NCBI GenBank assembly: GCA_963814315.1
Contig: CAWFCG010000003.1
Location: 1,054,001 to 1,118,000, forward strand
Reading direction: 5' to 3'
Length of the DNA: 64,000 bases
Source of the DNA: JAFMJV01 sp963814315
GTDB lineage: Bacteria > Chloroflexota > Limnocylindria > Limnocylindrales > CSP1-4
The notes beneath the pieces are model-generated. The model was not told the DNA's origin. It did not search any database and saw only the letters and a list, made by a program, of their open reading frames with translations. Positions 34,726-43,249 of the stretch are shown here, in pieces. Numbering within the stretch: position 1 is the first letter of the stretch; every line of letters starts with the position of its first letter. The translations under genes were made by a program, and so were the position numbers.

Positions 34726-34870
34726 CAGCGTTCTGTCGTAGCGTTCCATGTATCGGCCGTCTGGCACCCGAACTCCGAGTCTGTCCGACCCGGAGTTCGC
34801 GGCCTGTCGGCCGACATCGATCGAGCGCGTTGCCGCGAGCCCTGGTCTCCGTGCCATCACGACCATCCGC

Positions 34871-34876
34871 TACGGT
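34871..34876 (+). promoter_or_regulatory. -10 box of a probably leaderless ECF sigma mRNA
   Basis: TACGGT lies 7 nt before the ATG at 34884, with no Shine-Dalgarno site in between. Confidence 0.4.
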
Positions 34877-34883
34877 TGGGCCT

Positions 34884-35444
34884 ATGAGCGCGGGACGTGT
34901 TGGAGACCGACAACTCGTGGACGCCGTCCTGGGTGGGGACGACGATGCCTTCCGAGTGCTGGTCGAGCGGGAGTCGGCGAATGTGGTGGGCCTCTGCCGA
35001 CGTATCCTCGGCGACCCCTACGAGGCTGAAGACATGGCTCAGGAAGCGTTCTTGCGAGCCTATCGCGCGCTGCCGACCTACCGTGCTGACGGGCCCTTTG
35101 GCGCATGGGTCTGGCGCATCGCGATGCGGCTCTCGGTCGCCCGTCTCAAGCAACGCCCCTCTGACCTGCATGCGGATCCTAACCGCGTGGAAGGCTGGCT
35201 CATCGATCTGGACCGGGACACCGACCCAGTCGGTCGGCTGCTCGGCAAGGAACATCGCCAGGAGGTCCTCGCTGCCATCTCCGCCCTGCCACCAGCCCAA
35301 CGCCAGGTGGTGTCGATGCGCTTCTTCGGCGACCGCTCACTCGAGGAGATCTCGTCTGCTACCGGCTCACCGATGGGGACCGTGAAGTCACGGCTGCACC
35401 GGGGTCTCCTGACCCTGCGTCAGCGACTGGGACCTTCCCGATGA
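34884..35444 (+). CDS. ECF-type RNA polymerase sigma factor
   Basis: 186 aa from ATG 34884 (MSAGRVGDRQL). Region 2 is clear: VDAVLGGDDDAFRVLVERESANVVGLCRRILGDPYEAEDMAQEAFLRAYRALPTYR followed by GAWVWRIAMRL. Region 4 reads ALPPAQRQVVSMRFFGDRSLEEISSATGSPMGTVKSRLHRGLLTLRQRL. There is no extra C-terminal domain. Its TGA overlaps the ATG of the next gene, as is typical for sigma/anti-sigma pairs. Target promoters are unknown. Confidence 0.93.
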   Translation: MSAGRVGDRQLVDAVLGGDDDAFRVLVERESANVVGLCRRILGDPYEAEDMAQEAFLRAYRALPTYRADGPFGAWVWRIAMRLSVARLKQRPSDLHADPNRVEGWLIDLDRDTDPVGRLLGKEHRQEVLAAISALPPAQRQVVSMRFFGDRSLEEISSATGSPMGTVKSRLHRGLLTLRQRLGPSR

Positions 35445-36181
35445 ATAGCGTTTCGCAAGGCCCTCGGCCGACGCCGGGCTCATCGGCTTCCTGCTTCGCC
35501 GATGGGGTCATGGCACGAGTCGCCCAGGAACCACGACCGACGCCAGCGCGCGTATTCGTGCGGTCGGTGCTGCGCTTCCGTCTCCGAGACGCGTGGGCGG
35601 CGTTGTCGACGGCGGCCCGTCTCGCCCTGGGGCCGGCCGGACCCATCCCCACGTTGGTCCGGGTGCAGTCCTTGCTGCTTCTGCTCGTGTTCACCGTTCT
35701 CGTCAGCAGTGGTGGTGCCCTCGCAACCGCCGGGGCGATCCGTGCCATCGAGAGCCAAAGCCGGTCGCCGCGGGTGGAGCAACGACTCGTCGTACCTCCG
35801 GCCGGCAGCAGCGCATCGCCACGGTGGTCTCCGGGGCCGACCGTCTCACCGAGTCCGGTGCAGCGTCGGGAACAGGCCGGGAAGACGCGATCGAATCGGA
35901 GCGGGGAGACACCCGCAGCCAGGAGGCAGGACGGCGTTGGCGGTGCCCAGCCGCCAGATCGTGAGGGGCGACAGCCCAGTGGCGAGCGCCCGAATGAGCC
36001 CAAACGATCCGGAGGCGCACCGAAGGAGCAAGTCGACCGAAACTCGAGGGATAGCTCGGGCTCCGTCGACGAGGCCGGCGACGGTCGAAAAGGACTCGCT
36101 CCCCGAACGCCCGAGCCCGCTGCAAACCAGGGTGCTGGTCGAGCACTCGGTCGCGGGACAGGGGCCGACCGCAGCTCCTGA
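35441..36181 (+). CDS. Putative anti-sigma factor, single-pass membrane protein
   Basis: 246 aa. It overlaps the sigma gene (ATG inside its stop), has a short cytosolic N-terminal region of about 70 residues with FADGVMARVAQEPRPTPARVFVRSV, one membrane helix (LLLLLVFTVLVSSGGALATAGAIRAI), then a long, disordered Pro/Ser/Arg/Glu-rich outer part. There is no HxxxCxxC zinc motif, so it would not be a ZAS-type anti-sigma. The role is inferred from gene order and topology only. The low-complexity tail is hard to validate by frame analysis alone. Confidence 0.6.
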   Translation: MNSVSQGPRPTPGSSASCFADGVMARVAQEPRPTPARVFVRSVLRFRLRDAWAALSTAARLALGPAGPIPTLVRVQSLLLLLVFTVLVSSGGALATAGAIRAIESQSRSPRVEQRLVVPPAGSSASPRWSPGPTVSPSPVQRREQAGKTRSNRSGETPAARRQDGVGGAQPPDREGRQPSGERPNEPKRSGGAPKEQVDRNSRDSSGSVDEAGDGRKGLAPRTPEPAANQGAGRALGRGTGADRSS

Positions 36182-36218
36182 TCCGAGGCGATCCGACAGC
36201 ACGATCCCACGAGAGGTC

Positions 36219-36224
36219 TACAGT
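36219..36224 (+). promoter_or_regulatory. -10 box of a probably leaderless peptidase mRNA
   Basis: TACAGT lies 6 nt before the ATG at 36231. This suggests the peptidase has its own promoter besides read-through from the sigma operon. Confidence 0.4.
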
Positions 36225-36230
36225 CACTCC

Positions 36231-37709
36231 ATGCCCGGTCCGGCTGGACGGCCAGCTCGCTCGTCGATCTTCATGATCCTGGCGCTCGTGTTGCTCGTGT
36301 CCGCGCTTCCCTGGTCCACCGTCGCCCGCAGCAGCTACGAGCTGGAGGCGACGTACGACGTGGCGCTGCACCTCGACTGGGTCGGTGGACGCGTCCATGT
36401 CGAGACTCGCATCGACCTCGTCAACACCAGTGGCGGCCAGATCGATCGCATCGTCCTGAACTCGGTGGCAGGCCCGCTTGGCGCGATGCGGAACCTCAAA
36501 GCCAGGATCGACGGCGCCACCACCAAACCCACAGTCTCTGGCCAGACCATCAGCCTGAAGCTGAAGACACCCCTCGCGGTCGACGACACGGTGTCCGTCT
36601 GGGTCGGCTATCGGGCGCGGCTGGCTACCTCCAACGTGGGCCGTAACTTCCTGTTCGCCAAGCTCGACGGCGTGGCCCAGTTGTACCGCTTCATCCCCTG
36701 GATCAGCCGGCGTATCCCCTTCGGCAAGCAAGCGCACGGCGAGCCCTTCCTGACGCCGGTCAGCCCCCACGTGCGCGTCACCGCCACCTCTGACCGAACG
36801 CTGGAGTGGGCCACGACCGGCCAGCGCACCAGCCGAAACGGTCGGACGTCCATCTTCGAGGCGAACGATGTCCGCGATTTCGTGATGACCGCCAGCCCGT
36901 CGTATCGGACGACCCGGGGCAAGAACATCGACGGCGACACGCAGATCGTGGTCTACACCCGAACCGCGGACGGGCGACGCCTGCTGCAGCTGGCTCGACA
37001 GGAACTCGCACGTCATGAGCGCAAGTTCGGTATCCCCTATCCCTACCCGACCTATCGCATCGCCGAATCGGGCGCCGGACTGCCCATGGAGGCGCCGGGG
37101 CTCATCTGGATCCCGGGCTTCCGCGGCGCTGCCGACTATCCGTTCCTGGTCTCGCATGAGACCGCGCACCAGTGGTTCTACGGCATCGTGGGCAACGACC
37201 AATCCACGAACGCCTTCGCCGATGAGGCCCTGGCCGACTACTTCTCACGGCGAGCGCGACTCACCATCCGGCCCAGCCGTTGCCCACTCGATCGACTCGA
37301 TCGCGACATCCGTGGCTACTCCACGCGGTGCTACTTCGAGGTCATCTACGTCCAGGGCGCCGGGTTCCTGGACGGCATCCGGCGTGACTTCGGGGGGCCC
37401 GCGTTCCTGCGCGCCATCCAGGCCTACAGCGCGGACAACCGACTGGGCATCGGCAGCAACGCCAAGCTGCTCGACGCCTTCCACGCGGAGATGGGTGACC
37501 GCGTGCTGAAGCGCTTCGAGCGGCGTTTCCCAAGCCTCTTCCCGCTACCCGAGGAGTCGCCGGATCCGAGTCCCGTCGCGATAGCCTCTATCGAGCCGGT
37601 CCCCGCAGAGACCACCCCCGCAGTGCCGGTCCCCGAAGAGACATCTTCTGCGCAGACGCCATCCCCAGGTGCCACCGAGGCGATCTTCGATCAGGAGCCG
37701 GCGGCCTGA
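36231..37709 (+). CDS. Secreted or membrane-anchored M1-family-like metallopeptidase
   Basis: 492 aa from ATG 36231; the longer frame upstream is only the previous gene read out of frame. A signal/anchor (SIFMILALVLLVSALPWSTVA) precedes a beta-rich M1-like N-terminal domain. The catalytic domain has the full zinc signature HETAHQW (His309, His313) with Glu332 in NAFADEALADYF, that is HExxH-X18-E, and GLPMEAPGLIWI in place of the GAMEN loop. The C-terminal ~50 residues are a Pro/Glu/Thr linker. The order ECF sigma - anti-sigma - peptidase suggests it belongs to that regulon. Its end overlaps the convergent C39-like gene by 19 bp. Confidence 0.88.
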   Translation: MPGPAGRPARSSIFMILALVLLVSALPWSTVARSSYELEATYDVALHLDWVGGRVHVETRIDLVNTSGGQIDRIVLNSVAGPLGAMRNLKARIDGATTKPTVSGQTISLKLKTPLAVDDTVSVWVGYRARLATSNVGRNFLFAKLDGVAQLYRFIPWISRRIPFGKQAHGEPFLTPVSPHVRVTATSDRTLEWATTGQRTSRNGRTSIFEANDVRDFVMTASPSYRTTRGKNIDGDTQIVVYTRTADGRRLLQLARQELARHERKFGIPYPYPTYRIAESGAGLPMEAPGLIWIPGFRGAADYPFLVSHETAHQWFYGIVGNDQSTNAFADEALADYFSRRARLTIRPSRCPLDRLDRDIRGYSTRCYFEVIYVQGAGFLDGIRRDFGGPAFLRAIQAYSADNRLGIGSNAKLLDAFHAEMGDRVLKRFERRFPSLFPLPEESPDPSPVAIASIEPVPAETTPAVPVPEETSSAQTPSPGATEAIFDQEPAA

Positions 37710-38611
37710 TCCTTGAGTGGGATGGTCGGCACCACGGCCAGGAACTTGCCATCACGATCGGCGTAGGCGCCTTCCGGTCGGTCCCAGCGCAGGTAGTTGC
37801 GTTCCATCTCCGCCTGATCCTGGAAGACCCCTGGACCGTCTGACGCGCCCCAGATGGTAGAGACTCGCGGATACCAAGGGTCGTAGATGTAGGTCCCGCT
37901 GACGTTGGCGTTGCGGAAGACGGTCGGGTCTGCATCGGCACGGTACCCGGTCATGACCCAGGTGTGTGCGCCCTTCCAGGCGATGAGGATGACCGGTGCC
38001 TTCGTCTTCGAGAGCGCGATGGCGGTGTCACGCAACGCCAGCTGGCGACTGCCGTAGGCGCGGACCTCATAGCCCTTCACGCCGTTGGCCGCGAGTGCTT
38101 CCGCGATGGCGGCCGGACCCCAATCGCCGTTGTGGCTGTCGCGCCAGCTCTCGAACTTCCCGACCGAGCCGGCGATCTTCTTCTGCTCCGCGATCGAGTT
38201 GTCGACGACTCCGTGCATCGCCAGCACCATCTGGATACCGGCCACTGAGCACCAATGCTCGGTGACCTGGGAGGCGAAGACCCCACTGGGGTTGGCACGT
38301 AGCTTGACGTCGACCGGCTTGCGCTTGGGCCGCGGCGTCGGCCGAGCGGTCAAGTCGCCGGTCTCACCGGCCGTGTCTGCCTCCGGAGGTGGGATCGCCG
38401 TGACCTCGATGAGCTCCGGGATCTCCCGATCGGGCGGTGGATCGAGTGCCAGGTGGACACGGTCGAGCAGATGCTCGAAGCGGACGCCAACGCCGAGGGT
38501 GTTGGTCGTCAGGACCGCCGTTCCCGCAGCTCCTGCTACGCCCCACAGCACGACGGACGCGACGAGGGCGAGTAGCAAGATACGGCGGCTCGAACGGCGT
38601 GTTGAGGTCAT
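37691..38611 (-). CDS. Membrane-anchored C39-like cysteine peptidase
   Basis: 306 aa from ATG 38611 (MTSTRRSSRR). A signal-anchor follows (ILLLALVASVVLWGVAGAAG). After a Pro-rich stretch, the catalytic part shows Cys in SQVTEHWCSVAGIQMVLAMHG, and His in PVILIAWKGAHTWVMTGY with Asp in YIYDPWYPRVS, the triad order of C39-like papain-fold enzymes. There is no transporter domain, so it is not a bacteriocin exporter. The substrate is unknown. It is convergent with the M1-like peptidase gene. Confidence 0.82.
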   Translation of the reverse strand: MTSTRRSSRRILLLALVASVVLWGVAGAAGTAVLTTNTLGVGVRFEHLLDRVHLALDPPPDREIPELIEVTAIPPPEADTAGETGDLTARPTPRPKRKPVDVKLRANPSGVFASQVTEHWCSVAGIQMVLAMHGVVDNSIAEQKKIAGSVGKFESWRDSHNGDWGPAAIAEALAANGVKGYEVRAYGSRQLALRDTAIALSKTKAPVILIAWKGAHTWVMTGYRADADPTVFRNANVSGTYIYDPWYPRVSTIWGASDGPGVFQDQAEMERNYLRWDRPEGAYADRDGKFLAVVPTIPLKDQAAGS

Positions 38612-38715
38612 GGGCGCTTCGAGGCAGATGCTACCTGACGATATGGGGACCGCCGCATGTGCTTTTCTCAACCCCTTCTTGGCCGAAGGGTCGAGCAGTC
38701 GAGGACGCGGACGCC

Positions 38716-38721
38716 TACCCT
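38716..38721 (+). promoter_or_regulatory. -10 box before the murJ leader frame
   Basis: TACCCT lies 6 nt before an ATG at 38728, the same spacing as the other leaderless candidates. Confidence 0.4.
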
Positions 38722-38727
38722 GCCCTC

Positions 38728-38754
38728 ATGCGCACGAGCCTTGAGGCCCAGTGA
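38728..38754 (+). CDS. Possible 8-codon leader peptide overlapping the murJ start
   Basis: ATG at 38728 opens MRTSLEAQ and stops at TGA 38752-38754, which overlaps the GTG start of murJ (38751) as GTGA. GAGG inside the mini-frame would serve as the murJ ribosome site. If translated from a leaderless end, the mini-frame would bring ribosomes to the murJ start. It could be coincidence. Confidence 0.3.
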   Translation: MRTSLEAQ

Positions 38755-40103
38755 TCGCCACGATTCGGGAGCGGTTGACGGCCATCCTGCCGCCCGGCGT
38801 CATCCTCCTCTCCGCCCTGACGTTCGTCAGCTACGTCATGGGGCTGGTACGCGACCGCACCTTCGCTCGCACCTTCGGCGCCGGCAGCGAGCTCGATGTC
38901 TACAACGCCGCGTTGGTGCTGCCAGAGCTGACCCTCGATGTCCTGGTCATCGCCGGGCTGTCGTCGGCCTTCGTGCCCGTCTTCGCACGGCTCAAGCACG
39001 ACGACGGCGACACGACCCAGGACTTCGCTCGCACCGTGATGACCGCCTCGATCCTGATCATGCTCGTGGTCGTGGGCATCCTGTTCGTGCTCGCACCGGA
39101 GACCGTCAACATCGTGGCGCCGGGTTTCGATGAGGCCCAGCGGGCGGAGTACACGCAACTGTTCCGGGTCATGTGCGTCACGGCCGTGATCTTCGCGGCC
39201 TCGTTCGCGCTGGGCGAGATGCTGGTGGTGCGTCAGCGGTTCCTGGCCTATGGACTGGCGCCGGTGATGTACAACACGGGCATCGTGCTGGGGACCGTCC
39301 TGCTGAGTCCGTCGCTGGGCATCATGGGGGCCGCCATCGGGACGGTCATCGGCGCCCTCATGCACCTGAGCGTGCGAGTCATCGAGATCACGCGCACCGA
39401 CTTCCGCTACCGACCGTCGCTGGCACTGCGGGCCGACGGCTTTCGCCAGTACCTGCGCCTGGCCGTCCCCAAAGCCATCGCGCAACCCATCGAGCCGCTG
39501 ACGTTCCTGTTCTTCACCTCGGTGGCCTCGACCTTCGCCGCCGGGAGCATCAGCGCCGTCAGCTTCGCGCGCAACTTCCAGAGCGTGCCGGTAGCGCTCA
39601 TCGGTGTCGCCTTCGCCGTAACGGCCTTCCCGGTGATGTCCGCCGTGGCGGCCGATGGCGACCGCGCGCGCTTCACCCGACTGGTGGCGACGAACCTCGT
39701 CACCATCACCATGCTGACGTTGATCGCGGCCGTGGGACTCTGGCTCGTGGGCGGCTTCGCGGTCGAGCTGTTCCTGGGCGGGGAGGCGTTCGATGCCGAG
39801 GACGTCCAACTGACCACGATGCTGCTGGGAGCGTTCGCGCTGTCTGTGCCGCTGGAAGCCATGACGCACCTGCTGAGCCGCGCGCTCTACTCCACCAACA
39901 ACACCATCCTGCCGGTGATCGCATCGCTCACGGCATTGGTAGTCACGGTCATCACGGTGAACGTGCTGCTCGACGAGCAGGGAGTCGTGGCGCTGCCACT
40001 CGGGTTCGCCGCGGGGCTGGCCGCAAAGGTGGCCGTATCTGGCCTCGCTCTGATGTTCCGACTGCGCACCGTGGGCACGGCGCCGAGCGTCCACGTTCCG
40101 TAG
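38751..40103 (+). CDS. murJ: MurJ/MviN-family lipid II flippase
   Basis: 450 aa with about twelve membrane helices. Family features are the N-terminal FVSYVMGLVRDRTFARTFGAGSELDVYNAALVLPELTLDVLVIAGLSSAFVPVF, the ALGEMLVVRQRFLAYGLAPVMYNTGIVLGT segment in the middle, and QPIEPLTFLFFTSVASTFAAGSISAVSFARNFQSVPVALIGVAFAVTAFPVMS. MurJ moves the peptidoglycan precursor lipid II across the membrane. It is somewhat shorter than usual (about 510), ending soon after helix 12. The start is GTG, preceded by GAGG. Confidence 0.92.
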   Translation: MIATIRERLTAILPPGVILLSALTFVSYVMGLVRDRTFARTFGAGSELDVYNAALVLPELTLDVLVIAGLSSAFVPVFARLKHDDGDTTQDFARTVMTASILIMLVVVGILFVLAPETVNIVAPGFDEAQRAEYTQLFRVMCVTAVIFAASFALGEMLVVRQRFLAYGLAPVMYNTGIVLGTVLLSPSLGIMGAAIGTVIGALMHLSVRVIEITRTDFRYRPSLALRADGFRQYLRLAVPKAIAQPIEPLTFLFFTSVASTFAAGSISAVSFARNFQSVPVALIGVAFAVTAFPVMSAVAADGDRARFTRLVATNLVTITMLTLIAAVGLWLVGGFAVELFLGGEAFDAEDVQLTTMLLGAFALSVPLEAMTHLLSRALYSTNNTILPVIASLTALVVTVITVNVLLDEQGVVALPLGFAAGLAAKVAVSGLALMFRLRTVGTAPSVHVP

Positions 40104-40119
40104 CCGCAACCACGCCGAC

Positions 40120-40125
40120 TACACT
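40120..40125 (+). promoter_or_regulatory. -10 box of a probably leaderless acyl-CoA ligase mRNA
   Basis: TACACT lies 8 nt before the ATG at 40134, with no Shine-Dalgarno site between. This is one of the clearest cases in the window. Confidence 0.5.
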
Positions 40126-40133
40126 TGCCGGCC

Positions 40134-41843
40134 ATGACGGCCTTCCCCCACGCCTCCGACTTCGACTCGCTCGTCGAGATTCTCGACGATGCCGCGGTGC
40201 GCTGGCCGGCCGACCGGCACATGTACGGTCTTCGGCTCGACTCCGGGATGGCCATGACCTGGTCGGCGCAGGAGATGCGGCGGCGATCGCTCCATGCAGC
40301 CTGGCGACTGCGCACCGCAGGTCTGGGCGAAGGTGATCGGCTGCTGACGTGGTCACCCTCCACGCCGCACTTGCCGGCGGTGTACTGGGGTGCCATGCGA
40401 GCGAGCCTGGTGCTCGTGCCCGTGGACCTGCGCATGAAGTCCGACGTGGTCGAGCGCATCGCGACGATCGCGGACACCCGCTGGCTGGCGGTGGACGACG
40501 GCTATGACGCACCAGACCCGGCCGAGGTCGGCCTCGATCACCTGGACATCCTGAAGCTCGAAGAGCTGACCGCCGACCCCGAAGCCGACTGGCCTGACGA
40601 CTGGGAGGCGCAGGTCCGGGCCTGGCCCCAGCCCGACCGCGGCACGCTCTTCGAGGTGCACTTCACCTCTGGCACCACCGCTGCGCCCAAGGGCGTGCTG
40701 CTGACGCACGGCAACTTCCTCGAATCGATGGGCATGTTCAGCAACTTGCTCGACGGACGCCACATCCGCGCGGTCTCGATCCTGCCGCTCTCGCATCTTC
40801 TGGAGCAAGTGTCGACGCTGTTCTTCGGCACGATGATGGGCGCCGAGGCGGTCTACGTCCGTTCGCGCAACCCACGCGTGATCTTCGAGGCCATGCGCGA
40901 GATGCCCGCGACCGCGATGGTGATGACGCCGCAGGTGCTGGAACTCTTCTGGAGCGGCATCATGCGCGAGATCAAGGCTCAAGGCCGCGAGCAGATGGTC
41001 GAGCGAGCGCGGCGGGTCGCGCGCCACCTCCCCTACCGACTGCGTCGCGTGCTGTTCCGATCGCTGCACGCGCAGTTGGGCGGTGCCCTTGAGCTGGTCG
41101 TGAGCGCCGGTGCCTACCTGCCGCCTGAGCTTCAGGAGGCCTGGGAGGACATCGGCATCGTGGTCATGCAGGGCTACGGCTCGACCGAATGCGGCTTCGC
41201 CACCGCCAACGACGAGTGGTATCACCCCACCGGGCTGGTCGGCCGCGTGCACAAGGGCACCGAGGTGCGAATCGACCCGGTCTCTGGCGAGATCCTGGTC
41301 AAGGGCGCCACGGTCTCCGCCGGCTACTGGCGGGACGAGGAGAGCACCCGCGCCTCACGCACCGCTGATGGCTGGTACCGCACCGGTGACACTGGCCACT
41401 TCACCGACAAGGGTGATCTCAAGCTGTCCGGCCGACTGCGCAACGTCATCGTGCTGCCCAACGGGCTCAACGTCTTCCCCGAGGATATCGAGGCGGCACT
41501 GGCCGACCAGGGCCTGAGCCAAACCGTGGTGGTCGAAACGAAGCCTGGTCGCATCGAAGCGGTGGTCCTGCCGCCTGGTTCGGTGCCCATCCTGCGGGCC
41601 GACCAGGAGGCCGCCAACGATCGTCCGTTGGATGCTGACCTGCGGTCGGAGATCGAGGCCATGGTCAGAGCCGCCAATGCCAACCTCTCCATGCACCAGC
41701 GCATCGCCGCCTGGCGGCTCTGGCCGGAGCGCGACTTCCCCCGCACGCACACGCTCAAGATCCGACGCAACGAGGTCCGAGCCTGGGCCGGCGACGATGT
41801 CGCCCTGCAGGTACGCGAGGCCGACGGAGATGCGGCTGCCTGA
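40134..41843 (+). CDS. AMP-dependent acyl-CoA synthetase/ligase
   Basis: 569 aa adenylating enzyme. Motifs in order: the ATP loop HFTSGTTAAPKGVLLTHGN near residue 178, QGYGSTECGFATAN, YRTGDTGHFTDKGDLKLSGRLRNVIVLPNGLNVFPEDIE, and the C-terminal catalytic Lys in FPRTHTLKIRRNEV. The arrangement is that of long-chain fatty-acyl-CoA ligases, but substrate choice cannot be read reliably. The start at 40134 is favoured by the promoter position. It is not in an operon with murJ, which ends 30 bp upstream. Confidence 0.88.
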   Translation: MTAFPHASDFDSLVEILDDAAVRWPADRHMYGLRLDSGMAMTWSAQEMRRRSLHAAWRLRTAGLGEGDRLLTWSPSTPHLPAVYWGAMRASLVLVPVDLRMKSDVVERIATIADTRWLAVDDGYDAPDPAEVGLDHLDILKLEELTADPEADWPDDWEAQVRAWPQPDRGTLFEVHFTSGTTAAPKGVLLTHGNFLESMGMFSNLLDGRHIRAVSILPLSHLLEQVSTLFFGTMMGAEAVYVRSRNPRVIFEAMREMPATAMVMTPQVLELFWSGIMREIKAQGREQMVERARRVARHLPYRLRRVLFRSLHAQLGGALELVVSAGAYLPPELQEAWEDIGIVVMQGYGSTECGFATANDEWYHPTGLVGRVHKGTEVRIDPVSGEILVKGATVSAGYWRDEESTRASRTADGWYRTGDTGHFTDKGDLKLSGRLRNVIVLPNGLNVFPEDIEAALADQGLSQTVVVETKPGRIEAVVLPPGSVPILRADQEAANDRPLDADLRSEIEAMVRAANANLSMHQRIAAWRLWPERDFPRTHTLKIRRNEVRAWAGDDVALQVREADGDAAA

Positions 41844-41848
41844 CAGGC

Positions 41849-42391
41849 CTACTTGTTGACCTCGACCGACTCGCCGACCGTCCCGATGGCGTCGAACACC
41901 GCCTGAGCCAGCTCCGGATCATCGGAGCGGCCGTTCGACCAGGTGGTGAAGACGACCGTGTCGTCCAGTACGCCCACCGAAAACTGCGTGTCGGCGGTGA
42001 AGTTGGTCTGGCCGAAACCAGAGCCGAGGTAGTCGGCCAGCTCCTGGGCTCGGTCCAGAGCCAGCCCTCGGCTGTCCGCCTGATAGACCACCACGAAGCC
42101 GTCATCGGTGTCGGCCAGCTCTGCCCGCAGCACGACCCGGGGCATCTGCAACAGTGAGGCTGGCTCGGACGGCCGATAGGCACCGAGGGCCGTGTCGAGG
42201 CGCACGCCGACCGACGAGGTAGCTGCCTCCAGCGCATTGATGGTCGCCGCCATCGACGCGTCGAATGAGTGCAGCGGCGTTGCCATCGGCACCCTGTCGG
42301 CTTGCACCGTGGGCCGATCGACGCTGGCGCAGGCGCCCACGGCCAACAAGGCTGCGAGCGCCAGGAGGAGGGGCCACCCGAGTCGCTTCAA
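41849..42391 (-). CDS. Lipoprotein of unknown function
   Basis: 180 aa. The start is placed at TTG 42391, whose TTGA overlaps the stop of the HIT gene; a second TTG lies 12 nt upstream. It gives a classic lipoprotein signal, MKRLGWPLLLALAALLAVGAC, with lipobox AVGAC. The mature part is a small alpha/beta-like domain (VVLRAELADTDDGFVVVYQADSRGLALDRAQELADYLGSGFGQTN). I do not recognise the family. It is the last gene of a minus-strand run that includes dnaJ and prmA. Confidence 0.75.
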   Translation of the reverse strand: MKRLGWPLLLALAALLAVGACASVDRPTVQADRVPMATPLHSFDASMAATINALEAATSSVGVRLDTALGAYRPSEPASLLQMPRVVLRAELADTDDGFVVVYQADSRGLALDRAQELADYLGSGFGQTNFTADTQFSVGVLDDTVVFTTWSNGRSDDPELAQAVFDAIGTVGESVEVNK

Positions 42392-42739
42392 CCCGGTGGC
42401 CAAGCCATGCGACGTCCACCGATGAGATGGAAGTGCAGGTGCGGCACCGACTGGCCACCGTCAGTGCCCACATTGGTGACCAGGCGGTAGCCCTTCTCAG
42501 GCAGGCCGGCCTTCGTGGCCAACGAGGCGGCCACCTCGAAGAGCTGTCCCAGGAGTCCGGCATCCGCGGTGCCGAGCTCGGCCGCCGACTCCACGTGGCG
42601 GCGCGGGATGATCAGCTGATGCACGGGCGCGACGGGACTGATGTCATTGAAGGCGATGATCGAGTCGTCCTCGTAGACGGTGTCGGACGGGATCTCGCCC
42701 GCGATCGATCTTGCAGAACAGACAGGTCTCGTCGGTCAC
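42388..42739 (-). pseudogene. HIT-family hydrolase with a one-base frameshift
   Basis: From GTG 42739 the product begins MTDETCLFCKI, including the Cys pair of zinc-binding HIT proteins. After ATC an extra G (within GATCGATC, 42703-42710) throws the frame. Dropping one base restores IAGEIPSDTVYEDDSIIAFNDISPVAPVHQLIIPRRHV, and the gene then runs to the catalytic triad HLHFHLIGGR and its stop. The rest is intact, so this is either a very recent mutation, programmed shifting (no slippery run is visible) or a sequencing/assembly error. HIT proteins hydrolyse nucleoside phosphoramidates and dinucleotides. Confidence 0.85.
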
Positions 42740-42763
42740 GCTGGCGACTCCCTTACGGCCGAT

Positions 42764-43249
42764 TCAGAATGTGGGCTTGCTCATCATGAGCCAACCGATG
42801 AGGCCTATGGCGCCGGCCATGACGTAGCTCGTGTAGCGCTGTCGCCGCGCGCGCACACGCCAGCGCTCCTTCTCCTCGGCTGTGGCGGCTTCGCGCAGTC
42901 CCAGCAATCGGCGCACGCCGGGCCGCTGCACGAAGAACGAGACGAGCAGGATGGTGGCGTAGATCGACAGCGCCAGCAGCAGCCAGGGTTGCTGCAGGAA
43001 GGCCGTGCCCAGGACCAGCAGCATGCCGATGCCGGTGATGGCCACGCCGATGCCGATGACGATCGTCCCGTGGGCCTCCAACCACACCAGCCCGCGGACA
43101 AAGCGGCCAGACTCGGCACCCACGACCGGATCGCCATCGGTGCCCCGTGTGCGCAGGGTAAACGGCAGCAGGAACGCTGGAACGAAGAGCGAGATGGCCA
43201 GGATGACATGCGAGGTCAGCAGGACTGGAAAGAACTCCCCCGGGATCAC
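42764..43249 (-). CDS. DUF2269-like four-helix membrane protein
   Basis: 161 aa with four predicted membrane helices: LLTSHVILAISLFVPAFLLPF, GTIVIGIGVAITGIGMLLVLG, WLLLALSIYATILLVSFFV and SYVMAGAIGLIGWLMMS. The pattern resembles DUF2269-type integral membrane proteins of unknown role. The GTG start overlaps the prmA stop (GTGA), so it is co-translated with prmA. A charged cytosolic loop (REAATAEEKERWRVRARRQR) separates helices 3 and 4. Confidence 0.78.
   Translation of the reverse strand: MIPGEFFPVLLTSHVILAISLFVPAFLLPFTLRTRGTDGDPVVGAESGRFVRGLVWLEAHGTIVIGIGVAITGIGMLLVLGTAFLQQPWLLLALSIYATILLVSFFVQRPGVRRLLGLREAATAEEKERWRVRARRQRYTSYVMAGAIGLIGWLMMSKPTF

Noticed and set aside
35502..36230. N-terminal extension of the M1-like peptidase
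   Set aside because: It overlaps the putative anti-sigma gene in another frame; ATG 36231 is followed directly by a signal peptide.
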